DNA of 30,855 nucleotides from an uncultured Collinsella sp. (GCA_902478885.1 CABSMS010000013.1:1-30855), one strand, 5' to 3'; shown: positions 16,055 through 24,677, counted from the first letter of the stretch. Numbers and translations: made by a program. Notes: generated from the sequence alone by a model not told the origin.

Positions 16055-16624
16055 TCACGCACCTCCGTGCGGCGGCACCAGCACGCCATCTTTGACCGTA
16101 CAGTTCCATGCCTCGGTGACCGCATCGTCGGGCGTGGACTGAATCGCCTGGGTCGAAATGTCGACGACTAGGTTTTTACCATCTGCCTTCTTCTCGGACA
16201 CGCTCTTGATGAGCACGCCCGTCTTGTCGAGCGGCTTAACAGAAGACGTCCAGTAGTAGAACCCGTCGCTCGCAAGAACCCAAGACGAAGGGCTGTTAGT
16301 GGCGGCGGCATCGCCTTTATCGCCCCACTCAATGGTGTAGTCGGTGCCGGCAGCCGGCTCATCCCACAGGCGCGCGCCATCCTTATCCTGCCAGTAGATA
16401 TCCACCGCGACACGCAGGTATGCCGGAGCCGAGCCCGTGTTTGCAATCCTAACATCGCTCTTCACGTTGCCCTCGAGCGTCTCGTCCACCGAGGGCTCCA
16501 CCGAGCCAAAGCCAAACTCGTTGACCAGCACGCCCGTAACCGAAAGCCACGCAAAGGTGCCGGCGACGCCGGCCAAAAGGAGGACGCCGACAAGGAGGGC
16601 GACGATCCGCTTGCGCTTAGTCAT
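16055..16624 (-). CDS. SipW-dependent signal-type secreted protein (TasA/camelysin-like)
   Basis: A 189-residue protein. The N-terminus has Lys/Arg residues, a Leu/Val-rich core and GTFAWLSVTGVLVNEFGFG (22-40), the hallmark of SipW-cognate signal peptides (G-T-x-A-aromatic, then N-x-F-x-x-G). A beta-rich body follows, with a paired IANTGSAPAYLRVAVDIYW strand block and W...DGFYYWTS, ending near STQAIQS...AW. This body resembles the 215-residue protein at 22083-22730. The ATG overlaps the giant adhesin stop by 8 bases (ATGACTAA), so the two are translationally coupled. There is no membrane anchor beyond the signal. Probable minor subunit or cap/adapter of a surface fibre; the exact role is unknown. 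Confidence 0.82.
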   Translation of the reverse strand: MTKRKRIVALLVGVLLLAGVAGTFAWLSVTGVLVNEFGFGSVEPSVDETLEGNVKSDVRIANTGSAPAYLRVAVDIYWQDKDGARLWDEPAAGTDYTIEWGDKGDAAATNSPSSWVLASDGFYYWTSSVKPLDKTGVLIKSVSEKKADGKNLVVDISTQAIQSTPDDAVTEAWNCTVKDGVLVPPHGGA

Positions 16625-19600
16625 CCTTGTCCTCCCCCCTCAGCGTGCCGTTTTCCCAAACATTCTTGGCACGCGAGCCGCCATCGACCCACTTGTCCTT
16701 CGCGCGCGTGTTGACGCACGTCACCACCGCATCGCCCGCGCTCGAGGCGGACGAGATGGTCAGCTCGGCAGATTTACCGGGCGCCTTGCCCGGCGTGCTC
16801 AGCTCGCCCTCGTAGCGCCATGCCCAAGCCGTGTCTTCCTCGACGGTATAGATGCCCGTCGGCGCGGCAAATTGCACGCTGCCGACATACCAGGTCTCAC
16901 CGTTTTCCTGCTGCCGCTTATCGACCTTCACCTCGGCCACGCGTGTCTCGGGAGAGGCTCCCTCCGCCGTCTTCGTCACCTTAAAGCGGAACGTCTGTCC
17001 CATGGCGCTGGCATCGGTGGTCTTTTTGACGATCGTCAGCGCATGGGTCTTGGCGAAGTTGAACACGGCATTGCCGGGAGCCTGCCCCCCTTCGCCCGTC
17101 TTCTTGGACTCCAGGCGGTTGGCCAAGTCGAACGAACCGTTACCCGAGCCCAAGCTGTAGAGCGAGACATACTGGTCGTTAACGGGTTCCTCCGCCATGG
17201 ACGCACCAGGACCGTAGCTCGCCCGCTTAACGGTAACAGTCAGCTGCGTCCCCATAAACGGCTCGTCGAAGCAGGCCTTAAACGGCGCCTCGTCGGCGTT
17301 GTTGTCGACTGTGTTGCCAGCGGTGGGATCGAGCAGCCACTTAAGCTGCGCGGTCATGGCTACGGGCCTCTCGGTATCGGACGTATCGTTGGCGGCCACT
17401 CGATACGTCACGGGATACAGGTCCATGTCTCCCTTGACCGGCTCGCTCTTAAACTCATTCCAAGACTTCGGAGCGCCAACGGCAGGCACATATCGCCACT
17501 CCAGGAAGAGCTCGCGTACGTCACCGCTGGCCGCCTGTTCATCGAGCAGCGCGACGATCTTGGAGTGGGCGTCCGGGTCGTATGCCACGGACTTTTTCTC
17601 CATCTCGGGATTGCCGTTTTTGTCATAGACCGGGTTGCCGCTCTCATCCACCTTGGGAACATCGACGTTATGGACAAAGCCGGCGCCCGTCGCTCGCTCG
17701 CCGTCCGAGTCGACCGTCGCCGTAAAGACGACCGACCCGTCGACACCGTGATAGCGCACCTTATACGGCGCGATCTTGTACACCGCGGTGTAGGTCACGC
17801 TCTCAAAGGGCTCGCTGCCCTCGAGGGGATACTTCTCGTCATCGGTCAACAGGGTGTATTTGCCATCGGGTTCATAGTCGCGCGACCAGCCGACAAAGTC
17901 GTACTTGGTGCCGTCAATGCCCTCAACCTCCTCGGCGGCCTTGACCTCAAGAGAAATCTGGTCGCCGGAATCAGTGCGGCCGAGGCTACGGACAAGATCG
18001 GGATTCGCAAGATTGAAGTCGATGTTCGATTGAACGGTAACCAGGCTGGGACGGTAGACCGGGTACAGCTCCATGGGAGCCTTGACCACGGTAGAAGCAC
18101 TCACCATACGGATGCCCTCCGACCAAGCGACATAGCCCTTGCCAGGTGCCGGCTGGGCTTCCGTCCAGCCCACGAAGACGTTGAACTTACCTGTATCCCC
18201 ATCGATAGTGCGGACGTCATAAGTAGGCTTCGGGATGCCGCCATCAAGGTTGCCGAGCATATCGCCTTGCTGAGCAACTTTGCCGTCCACTTTCGAGGCA
18301 TTGAGATGATACACGACCGCCAACGGCGAATAGTACGCCACAAATGTATAGGCCCCGCCGGGTTCCACCTGATAGGAATACGAGTTATCGCCGTTAGGTT
18401 CGAGCTTTTTAACTTCGCCGTTCGGAAGCTCGATCTCAACCTTCTGCAACTTATACAGCTCACCGCCTGCTTTATAAACCGGAGTCGTGACGTCAGGGGT
18501 CACCGTTGCCGTAGCAGGGTCGGTGCCCGCGTTGATAACGGGATCGATATCGTACCTAGGCGCATTGACCTTGTCCGTGCCATCAAAACCTGCGCGGTGC
18601 AGGTTGGTGGTGTAGTTGACGTCGTACTTTGCGTAGACGGGATAGGCATCCTGACACTTGGTGACCTTGGAGTCATCCGTCGCCAAGTATGGCGCCGCCT
18701 TTTCCGGATCGCTCGTCACATAGGGGTCGTTGGCGACATCATAGATATAGTTCCAGACGGCAGATTCCTTCTGGACCTCGGCCGTAGAAATCCAGCCCAG
18801 GAACTTATAGCCCCGCACGGCCATTTCGGCATCGGTCGGGGAAGCTTCGAGGGTCAGGGGGTTATCATACGATCCCTTCTCACCATCTTCTGGCTTTTCT
18901 GCCACTTTAACCGACGTATTAACATGCGGGTAATAATACGTGAACGTCGGATCAACCCCGTTCACCTTGGCCTGCAGCAAGTTACTCTCATAGCGCCGCG
19001 TGGCAGTCCTCACGACATTATCGCCCTTGTTGTAGAAATTAACGTCCGTGGTAATCATCGCGCGAACGTAGTACTTCTTATCTGTACGCACCATGCTCTC
19101 GATGGGATTTTTCACATATGTCCAATATTCACCATCGCGCTCAAGCGTCCAGAAATTCAGGCGATAGCGATCGTTCACCGGTTTGACCGTTACGTTCAGC
19201 GAAGCCGAAGTCCAAGTATCGCTTAGCGTTGCAGCGCCTGGAAAATCGGTATCGGCATAGAGGTTTTTCAGAGTATCGGCTCCCGTATCGTTTTTAACGT
19301 TGTGCGAGTACGCATTAAGGGGACTCACGACAAGGGTATTCGCCGTGAAGCGCGTGCCACACGTTTCGTCATACCTATCCTTTATACCGTGGTCAACATG
19401 CTCCGGACCCCAGTGGACGACGTTTTCACGCACGAAGGTGCTACCGACGTTTTCCTCAAAGGGCGTTTGATAGCGATTCCAAACGGAACAAAGCAGCTTG
19501 CTGTCCGTAAACCCATGGTTGGTATAAGCCCGAACGTAATAATCCACTCGGTACTCAAAGCGGGCGATGTAGGTATGCGGCACGGTTAGATCGACATCGG

Positions 19601-22064
19601 CAGGGAGTGTATAGCTGGGGTCGCGGCTTACGCGCACCTCGAGCGGGGCATCCTCGGTCCCCTTGTTTTCATACCAACCCAAGAAGCGGTAGCCGTCGGG
19701 CAGGGTGCCGCCATCGGATAGAGGCTTATTGTTCACATCGCGTACCTGCACGGTATAGGAGCTCGTTCCATTCTCGCCCGGCTGCACGTCCACATGAGTA
19801 TTGCCCACGTCAACGCGCTGGGTCACATCACCGAGTTCATCCTGCTCATTGCCTTCGAACACCGTCATGATGTTCGAAACGTAGTCGCTGTACACGGGAT
19901 AGAAATCGGTGGGACCGACCACGGTGATCTCGCTACCCTCAGGATAAAAAGCTCCCTGATTTTTAAGATCTGCCAGCTGAGGAGAAGTAATGGCGGCATA
20001 GGCGCCGTTCATGCTCTTATCGTCGTTCGGCTGCGTGGTCCAGCCGATAAACATCGCGGTTTTCGACAAGCCGCCGCGATCCGCGGGGGCAGCGGGCGTC
20101 AAACCGACGCCATAGCGGTACCAGTCCGTAGACTGATCGTGCGCCTTGCCGTCTTTCCAATTGAGCATCTCGCCCTTAACGTTATAGAACAGCACCTGCG
20201 CCTCGTATGAAGCGATAAAGAGGTCATTGCCCTTGAAGCCCTCACTCTCGGCATGATCCTTGCCGTTGTCGGCAGTGTAGATAGACGCCGCCTCGTGCTT
20301 CGTGTTGTCCTGAACGCGCTTGCCATCCTTCACCGCAGCGTCATCGGTCTTGCCGTCAAACCAGCTGTTGTCTTGTCCAATTCGATTCGCACGCACATCG
20401 CGCTCGCGGAACCAGCCCATAAAGCGGTAGCCGTCGTTCGCTTCGCTCAGCCCCGCAGGCTTTGCGGAGGTATCCTGCCTGAACGTCACCGAGGTATCGC
20501 CCTGGGCCAAGCCCTGAGCAGTTCCCGCCAGCACGGCGCTCACCGCAAAGGTGTACGGATCCGTGGTCGCCTGGTCTTTGCCAAGTTTGGTCTTCTCGAT
20601 TGTTGCCGTACCCGCACCGGGAAAATCAATCGTCGCCTTAACGCTCTGGCCATGCACGGGAATATTCAGCCTGTAGTCCATCGCCCACTCGTTGGCATGC
20701 GAACCGCCCAGGGCATCGTCGTTGGCGGTCGAGCGCATGGTGCCGGCACAGAAGTCGTAGTCGTGCTGTTCCCACAGCTCGCGCGTGATGTAACGCTCGT
20801 CATCCCACGGACCGTAGCTGTCGCCCTTGGTGGTGCCGTCACCGCCAAACGAAGGTATCTTTTTCTTAGCCGCAGTACCCTGGCTGCTGCCTTTTAGGCT
20901 CACGCTCGGCTTAAAGTAGCACTCGGTGACCGTGGCATCGCCCTTGTTGGCGCGCGCAGCAATACCGCCCAAGTTCACGTCGTTTTGAATAATGGGAATC
21001 ACGGCGATGGGATTGTACTGACGCGAGCTCAAATCGCCCGCAAAGTGGCTTCGAACGAGCTCGTTGCCCTCTTCAGTTAAAATACGGCCCGCCAGGCCAC
21101 CCGTCCACGCACGCGTCACGGAAATGACGCCCACGTACGACGCGGCATAGCTGTAGCATTGTGCCGTCGAGAAGCAATCGATGACCTTGGCACCACCAGC
21201 CATGCAGCCCACAAAACCCGAGGCGTACACGTTGTTGCCGCCCAGGGCGCCAACGGCTACATCGTATTTATTGGTGACGTCGGTCATGCCCTTCTCGGCA
21301 ATCGAGCCATCCTGGTTGCGCGTAGGCGTCACGCGGCAATACTCGATTGTCGAGTTTTTAACGTAGCCGGCAAACGCCGCCATATACAGGCCCTCGCCAC
21401 CGATTGCTTGTACGCCAGAAGTCGTGTTGTTAACGGCGCGGCCACCACGGACCTCGCAGTTGTAGAGGGTGCAACCATCGAGCTCGCCGGCAATCAATCC
21501 ACCCTCAAAGCCCGCGTTAGTAATAACGTTGAGCATGTTGTTGGCACACGTAACGTGCAGGGTACTCTCCATGACCATGACGTTTTCGAAGTGGGTGTTG
21601 ACGGCCTTGCCCACGATGATGCCGCCGCGGAAGTCCGCCCAGATGTTGGCGTCCTCGACAAGGAAGTTCTTGATGGTGGCGCCGTCAGTCTCGGCAAAGA
21701 AGCCCGTGTCGCGCTCGGGGTCCAAGACCTTATTCTCGTAGTTCAGGCCCTTCACGGTATGGTTTTGACCGTCAAAGACGCCCTTAAAGGGATGCTCCTT
21801 ATTGCCAAAGGAGAGGTGCTTGACCGTATCCTCAACAATGGCGTTCATATCATCATCGTTAAGAACGATATCGTTATCGAGATAGACGCGCCACTGCGAC
21901 GTGTCGCGCTGACGCGACAGCGCGACGCACGCCAGGAAGTCGTTCCTGTTTGTGATATGGAATTCGGTCTGATCCTCGGCATGCGCTGCCGCCGGCAGCG
22001 CCATAACGCAGCAAAGGGCGATTGCCGCCACGACAACCAGCCTGCCGAGCACGCCTCGGTTCAT
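16617..22064 (-). CDS. Giant secreted adhesin-like protein: beta-helix plus InlB-type GW modules
   Basis: About 1815 residues. A classical signal peptide is cleaved near AHA|EDQ. Residues about 40-490 look like a right-handed beta-helix with GLUG-like turns (FKGVFDGQNHTVKGL, GGLIAGEL, GGLAGRI). Residues about 500-1640 carry at least eight Listeria/Bacteroides InlB-type modules marked by a GW core (YRFMGWF, MFIGWTT, YRFLGWY, YKFLGWI, FNVFVGWT, YDFVGWS and diverged NFW and LEW copies), each followed by a DLYPVY- or ARFEY-like strand. A Cna-B/SpaA-like beta domain (about 1690-1795) precedes the tail KDKWVDGGSRAKNVWENG. There is no LPxTG-type signal or membrane helix. The start at 22064 has GGAG 9 bases upstream; an ATG at 22079 is possible but has a weak site. 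Likely the large adhesive component of the surface system. Confidence 0.85.
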   Translation of the reverse strand: MNRGVLGRLVVVAAIALCCVMALPAAAHAEDQTEFHITNRNDFLACVALSRQRDTSQWRVYLDNDIVLNDDDMNAIVEDTVKHLSFGNKEHPFKGVFDGQNHTVKGLNYENKVLDPERDTGFFAETDGATIKNFLVEDANIWADFRGGIIVGKAVNTHFENVMVMESTLHVTCANNMLNVITNAGFEGGLIAGELDGCTLYNCEVRGGRAVNNTTSGVQAIGGEGLYMAAFAGYVKNSTIEYCRVTPTRNQDGSIAEKGMTDVTNKYDVAVGALGGNNVYASGFVGCMAGGAKVIDCFSTAQCYSYAASYVGVISVTRAWTGGLAGRILTEEGNELVRSHFAGDLSSRQYNPIAVIPIIQNDVNLGGIAARANKGDATVTECYFKPSVSLKGSSQGTAAKKKIPSFGGDGTTKGDSYGPWDDERYITRELWEQHDYDFCAGTMRSTANDDALGGSHANEWAMDYRLNIPVHGQSVKATIDFPGAGTATIEKTKLGKDQATTDPYTFAVSAVLAGTAQGLAQGDTSVTFRQDTSAKPAGLSEANDGYRFMGWFRERDVRANRIGQDNSWFDGKTDDAAVKDGKRVQDNTKHEAASIYTADNGKDHAESEGFKGNDLFIASYEAQVLFYNVKGEMLNWKDGKAHDQSTDWYRYGVGLTPAAPADRGGLSKTAMFIGWTTQPNDDKSMNGAYAAITSPQLADLKNQGAFYPEGSEITVVGPTDFYPVYSDYVSNIMTVFEGNEQDELGDVTQRVDVGNTHVDVQPGENGTSSYTVQVRDVNNKPLSDGGTLPDGYRFLGWYENKGTEDAPLEVRVSRDPSYTLPADVDLTVPHTYIARFEYRVDYYVRAYTNHGFTDSKLLCSVWNRYQTPFEENVGSTFVRENVVHWGPEHVDHGIKDRYDETCGTRFTANTLVVSPLNAYSHNVKNDTGADTLKNLYADTDFPGAATLSDTWTSASLNVTVKPVNDRYRLNFWTLERDGEYWTYVKNPIESMVRTDKKYYVRAMITTDVNFYNKGDNVVRTATRRYESNLLQAKVNGVDPTFTYYYPHVNTSVKVAEKPEDGEKGSYDNPLTLEASPTDAEMAVRGYKFLGWISTAEVQKESAVWNYIYDVANDPYVTSDPEKAAPYLATDDSKVTKCQDAYPVYAKYDVNYTTNLHRAGFDGTDKVNAPRYDIDPVINAGTDPATATVTPDVTTPVYKAGGELYKLQKVEIELPNGEVKKLEPNGDNSYSYQVEPGGAYTFVAYYSPLAVVYHLNASKVDGKVAQQGDMLGNLDGGIPKPTYDVRTIDGDTGKFNVFVGWTEAQPAPGKGYVAWSEGIRMVSASTVVKAPMELYPVYRPSLVTVQSNIDFNLANPDLVRSLGRTDSGDQISLEVKAAEEVEGIDGTKYDFVGWSRDYEPDGKYTLLTDDEKYPLEGSEPFESVTYTAVYKIAPYKVRYHGVDGSVVFTATVDSDGERATGAGFVHNVDVPKVDESGNPVYDKNGNPEMEKKSVAYDPDAHSKIVALLDEQAASGDVRELFLEWRYVPAVGAPKSWNEFKSEPVKGDMDLYPVTYRVAANDTSDTERPVAMTAQLKWLLDPTAGNTVDNNADEAPFKACFDEPFMGTQLTVTVKRASYGPGASMAEEPVNDQYVSLYSLGSGNGSFDLANRLESKKTGEGGQAPGNAVFNFAKTHALTIVKKTTDASAMGQTFRFKVTKTAEGASPETRVAEVKVDKRQQENGETWYVGSVQFAAPTGIYTVEEDTAWAWRYEGELSTPGKAPGKSAELTISSASSAGDAVVTCVNTRAKDKWVDGGSRAKNVWENGTLRGEDKDD

Positions 22065-22082
22065 ATTCTTAATCTCCATGGG

Positions 22083-22730
22083 CTAGTTCGCCTCCGGCCA
22101 GCCCGCGACGTCGAGCACATCGAGGACGGTATCGTTTGCCTGCTGGTTTTTGGCCTGCACGGCCTGGACGTCGATATCGAGCCTGAACGAACCGTCGCGC
22201 GCGGCATCGTGGTAGTCGCCCACAAAGCGCAGCGAGTCCATGAGGCTTTCCGTCATGGCGCCGGGGTCGAGCATGCCGCCACGCCCGGCCAATCCGCGGT
22301 AGTAGTACCACCCATCGCCACCATCGACCCACGGGGAGCCCTCGCCCGCACTCACGTTAAAGGCAACGTTGCCCGAGGCATCCGCACTCGAACCGTCGGG
22401 TGCCACTGACGTCATGCGCAGACGAGCGCGAACGTACTCAGGCTGCGCGCCGGCGTTCTCCACGCGCACAATGCGGCTGATGTCAGAGCCACTGGCCTCG
22501 GTGTCGGGATAGTCCCCGTGCTCGTTGGCCTCAAACGGAATCTCCTCGCCCCGCTCGTTTAGGGTGTATTCGCAGACTCGTACCTTCACGCTGCCAAACG
22601 ATAGGACGTTGTTCGCCGGGACCATATCAACGGTAAAAGCCAGCGTGCCGCACAGGCACGCCAGGGCCAACAGCGCCATCGCGGCAAGCGCCAAGGTGCG
22701 TTTCTGATTGTCGGAAAGATTGTTGAGCAT
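22083..22730 (-). CDS. SipW-dependent signal-type secreted protein, second subunit
   Basis: A 215-residue protein with hydrophobic residues about 12-28 and then CGTLAFTVDMVPANNVLSFG (27-46). This is a SipW-cognate signal with the A-aromatic and N...FG spacing. The body contains RIVRVENAGAQPEYVRARLRM (a strand pair also seen in the 189-residue protein), GDGWYYYRGLAGRGG, and an ending LDIDVQAVQAKNQ...DVAGW. It follows the major-subunit-like gene after a 92-base gap with a strong hairpin, and its stop lies 18 bases before the giant adhesin ATG. The ribosome site (GGCGA) is weak. With its relative it frames the giant adhesin gene, so the two may be paired fibre adapters; that is inference. Confidence 0.8.
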   Translation of the reverse strand: MLNNLSDNQKRTLALAAMALLALACLCGTLAFTVDMVPANNVLSFGSVKVRVCEYTLNERGEEIPFEANEHGDYPDTEASGSDISRIVRVENAGAQPEYVRARLRMTSVAPDGSSADASGNVAFNVSAGEGSPWVDGGDGWYYYRGLAGRGGMLDPGAMTESLMDSLRFVGDYHDAARDGSFRLDIDVQAVQAKNQQANDTVLDVLDVAGWPEAN

Positions 22731-22759
22731 TACGTTCGCCAGTCGTCGATAAAGGGGGG

Positions 22760-22808
22760 CCGAGATCCCGACCCGAATATAGGGGTGGGGAGCGGGTCGG
22801 GATCTCGG
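22760..22808 (-). terminator. Strong intra-operon hairpin after the major-subunit-like gene
   Basis: CCGAGATCCCGACCCG (22760-22775) and CGGGTCGGGATCTCGG (22793-22808) form a perfect 16-bp GC-rich stem around a 17-base loop, followed leftward by CCCCCCTTTAT. It begins 14 bases after the stop of the 229-residue gene. It probably acts as a partial terminator or mRNA stabiliser, lowering expression of the downstream genes relative to the first subunit. Confidence 0.75.
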
Positions 22809-22822
22809 TGGATGGGGTGGGA

Positions 22823-23512
22823 TTACTTCAGGCCGTTAGCCCAATCCCTGGCAGCAGCCAAGGCAGACGCAGACGAACCCTCAGGGGTCCCGTCTGCCGC
22901 GTAAATGAAGCAGTTGACATCCATCGTCGCAGGATTGGCGAAATCCTTTTGCTCGGTCTCCTTGGGCGTAGTCACCTGGCTGAACAGCTCGCCAGTCCAC
23001 TTATCCTCAGTCTTGCTGGCAATAAGCGGAGTAGCCTCGGTTCCTCCGCCAATATAAACAAAAAGGCCGCCGAGATAATGAGTCGGCTCGCCCGCAACGG
23101 TGCTCGCATCAACGGCCTTCCAACCAGAGTTAATGGTGAAGTAAGTCGTCTTGGAATCATCGGTCCCGGCAGGCGCCGTCTTGTTGTTCACGAAGACGTA
23201 CACATATGCATCCTCGGATCCCTTGCCGATACCGACATTAGGATTCTTGGCAACAGACACGCCGGGGGCGAGCTTAGAGTCCTTAACCCACTTGGTCTCG
23301 GTCAGGTTGCCGTCGACCTTATCGGGGTCAGTCGGAATTGGCTGCCCCGGTTTGTCGGGATCGGTAGTTGGCTTGTTGATGCCCGCAGTGGTGAAGTTGT
23401 TGGTCAGGCTCGACTGCGCCGTCAGCCAGGCGTAGGTGCCCACGCCGGCGGCCAGTACCAGCAGCAGCAAGGCGGCAACGATGCCGTAGCGCTTTTTCTT
23501 CTTGTTCTCCAT
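22823..23512 (-). CDS. SipW-dependent signal-type exported protein, probable major fibre subunit
   Basis: A 229-residue protein. The N-terminus is MENKKKKRYG, a Leu/Ala-rich core, then GVGTYAWLTAQSSLTNNFTT (23-42), an exact SipW-cognate signal; cleavage is expected after TYA (residue 28). A Pro/Asp-rich hinge (about 46-70, TTDPDKPGQPIPTDPDK) precedes a beta-rich domain with VYVFVNNKTAP, GGLFVYIGGG and DVNCFIYAAD, ending ARDWANGL. This resembles the alternate signal-mediated exported protein / TasA-like group. I chose the ATG with AAGGAAGAG just upstream; the frame is open further back but overlaps the peptidase gene. It follows the signal peptidase by 70 bases and precedes a strong hairpin, an arrangement typical of a major subunit expressed above its neighbours. 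Confidence 0.85.
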   Translation of the reverse strand: MENKKKKRYGIVAALLLLVLAAGVGTYAWLTAQSSLTNNFTTAGINKPTTDPDKPGQPIPTDPDKVDGNLTETKWVKDSKLAPGVSVAKNPNVGIGKGSEDAYVYVFVNNKTAPAGTDDSKTTYFTINSGWKAVDASTVAGEPTHYLGGLFVYIGGGTEATPLIASKTEDKWTGELFSQVTTPKETEQKDFANPATMDVNCFIYAADGTPEGSSASALAAARDWANGLK

Positions 23513-23582
23513 CGTTCTCTTCCTTTCGAGAATCGCCTTCCCCGGCAACGGCCCTTGCCGCCGCCGGCACCTCTCCCTGCCG

Positions 23583-24140
23583 CTATGGACGCCGCTCCCT
23601 CGCATGCGCGCGGGCATGCTTGTCCGCAGGCTCGTCGGGAACCATCCGATCGAGCACAATCGACGCCGCGGCCAGCAGCGCCAGAACGGCCACCACAACA
23701 AGCAAACCGGGCATCGTCGTGCAATATGCGTTAACGAAGCCCAGGTAAGGGACACAAAGAGAGACGACACCGATCACGCGTGAAAAAGGCGTCTGCTCGG
23801 CGTCGTGCACGATGGTTCCATCTGCATTTTTGTTTGCGATTCCCTGCGTGCCGATCGTTTGCGCCACAGGGTCGACCTCGTACACCTGGTGAGTCACCAC
23901 AGCGCCGTCCGATCGGTAAAAAGTTGCATTGTCGCCCACGGCAATATCCGATGGCTCAACCTGGCGAACAAACACCATGGAGCCAACGGGAAGCTCGGGC
24001 TCCATAGAGCCCGAAAGCACGGCGAAGGGCATGTAACCAAATGCACGGGGAGCGAAAGAAACGACGGCAAGGGCTATGACAAGCGCGAGCGCCATGCCAC
24101 TAAGAAGTGAAATAAATCGTCTGAATCCGCGCGCTGCCAA
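23583..24140 (-). CDS. sipW: Signal peptidase I, SipW/ER type
   Basis: A 185-residue membrane peptidase. It has an N-terminal helix (about 14-32), the catalytic Ser box VLSGSMEPELPVGS (41-54, S45 nucleophile), and TFYRSDGAVVTHQVYEV with H84 in place of the Lys of ordinary bacterial type I peptidases. The Ser/His pair defines the ER/SipW class. A C-terminal hydrophobic helix (about 145-165) and a basic tail follow. SipW enzymes process TasA-type precursors; three such precursors lie directly downstream, so this gene heads its own export operon. The apparent start is TTG, with GGGGATG about 12 bases upstream. The frame stays open 63 bases further but has no ATG/GTG/TTG there, so the N-terminus is less certain than the rest. 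Confidence 0.88.
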   Translation of the reverse strand: MAARGFRRFISLLSGMALALVIALAVVSFAPRAFGYMPFAVLSGSMEPELPVGSMVFVRQVEPSDIAVGDNATFYRSDGAVVTHQVYEVDPVAQTIGTQGIANKNADGTIVHDAEQTPFSRVIGVVSLCVPYLGFVNAYCTTMPGLLVVVAVLALLAAASIVLDRMVPDEPADKHARAHARERRP

Positions 24141-24257
24141 CGTGATTATTTCATCCCCATCGAGGCCATATTCGATCCCATCAAGGATTAGCCGCTTTTC
24201 TAAGACGTTTAATAGATGAGTTCGAAAAAGCCAATCTGAAATCTATTTCTAACAATC

Positions 24258-24285
24258 ACCGTAGCTACTTCCGCGTTTTTATCAA
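24258..24285 (-). promoter_or_regulatory. Possible promoter of the SipW-type operon
   Basis: Minus-strand TTGATA (24285-24280) and TACGGT (24263-24258) are separated by 16 bases, about 120 bases before the peptidase start. It is the best pair I could find in the AT-rich leader; the -10 match is moderate. Confidence 0.3.
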
Positions 24286-24407
24286 CGTCTTTCCGCCAAA
24301 TGCTACTATTTTTGCCGTAAGTGGTTATTTGTCCCCGCACTTGTCTGCTTTATCCAACGCCTGCAGCTAACCCCTACACAACTTCTCAATAGAGGGTCTA
24401 ATATTTT

Positions 24408-24436
24408 GTACGGCTCAGATATCGTACCCCCCCCCC
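24408..24436 (-). promoter_or_regulatory. 10-base homopolymer next to an inverted repeat
   Basis: GTACG (24408-24412) and CGTAC (24423-24427) form an inverted repeat whose outer edge runs into ten consecutive C bases (24427-24436; ten G on the operon strand). Tracts of this length are prone to slippage. Position upstream of a surface operon suggests a possible phase-variable control site, but no mechanism is shown. Confidence 0.5.
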
Positions 24437-24531
24437 ACATTAAATTTATACTGCATTTAGTATCGTTTATTTTCAACCCCCTTATTCATGCCTCTACGGC
24501 TACCCCGTGTAGCCCTCAGCCCATACCTTCT

Positions 24532-24563
24532 GGAAACCCCATCCATCCGGAAACCCCGTCCCA
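24532..24563 (+). repeat. Degenerate copies of the GGAAA...TCCCA repeat
   Basis: TGGAAACCCCATCCA (24531-24545) is followed by GGAAACCCCGTCCCA (24549-24563). The second and its flank (ACTCTGAATACATCCAG) parallel the end of the array at 15049-15076 (ACTTTGGACGCATCCGG). No good opposite arm is present, so these are probably decayed units. Confidence 0.6.
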
Positions 24564-24677
24564 CTCTGAATACATCCAGCGAACGCATGCGAGCGTGTTG
24601 TCCAGAACGGCCTCGTCATCGGGGTGATGGAAAATGTCACCCCAAACGCTTGCCACGGTTGCGCCCACAAGTGGCAA

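Noticed and set aside
16437..19226. Opposite-strand open frame of about 929 codons over the giant adhesin
   Set aside because: Antisense shadow. The minus strand has signal peptide, GW modules, ribosome sites and tight operon spacing; the plus strand has none.
24141..24330. Possible c-di-GMP riboswitch in the leader of the SipW-type operon
   Set aside because: The characteristic conserved loops are not visible. Only a weak promoter match and AT-rich sequence were found.
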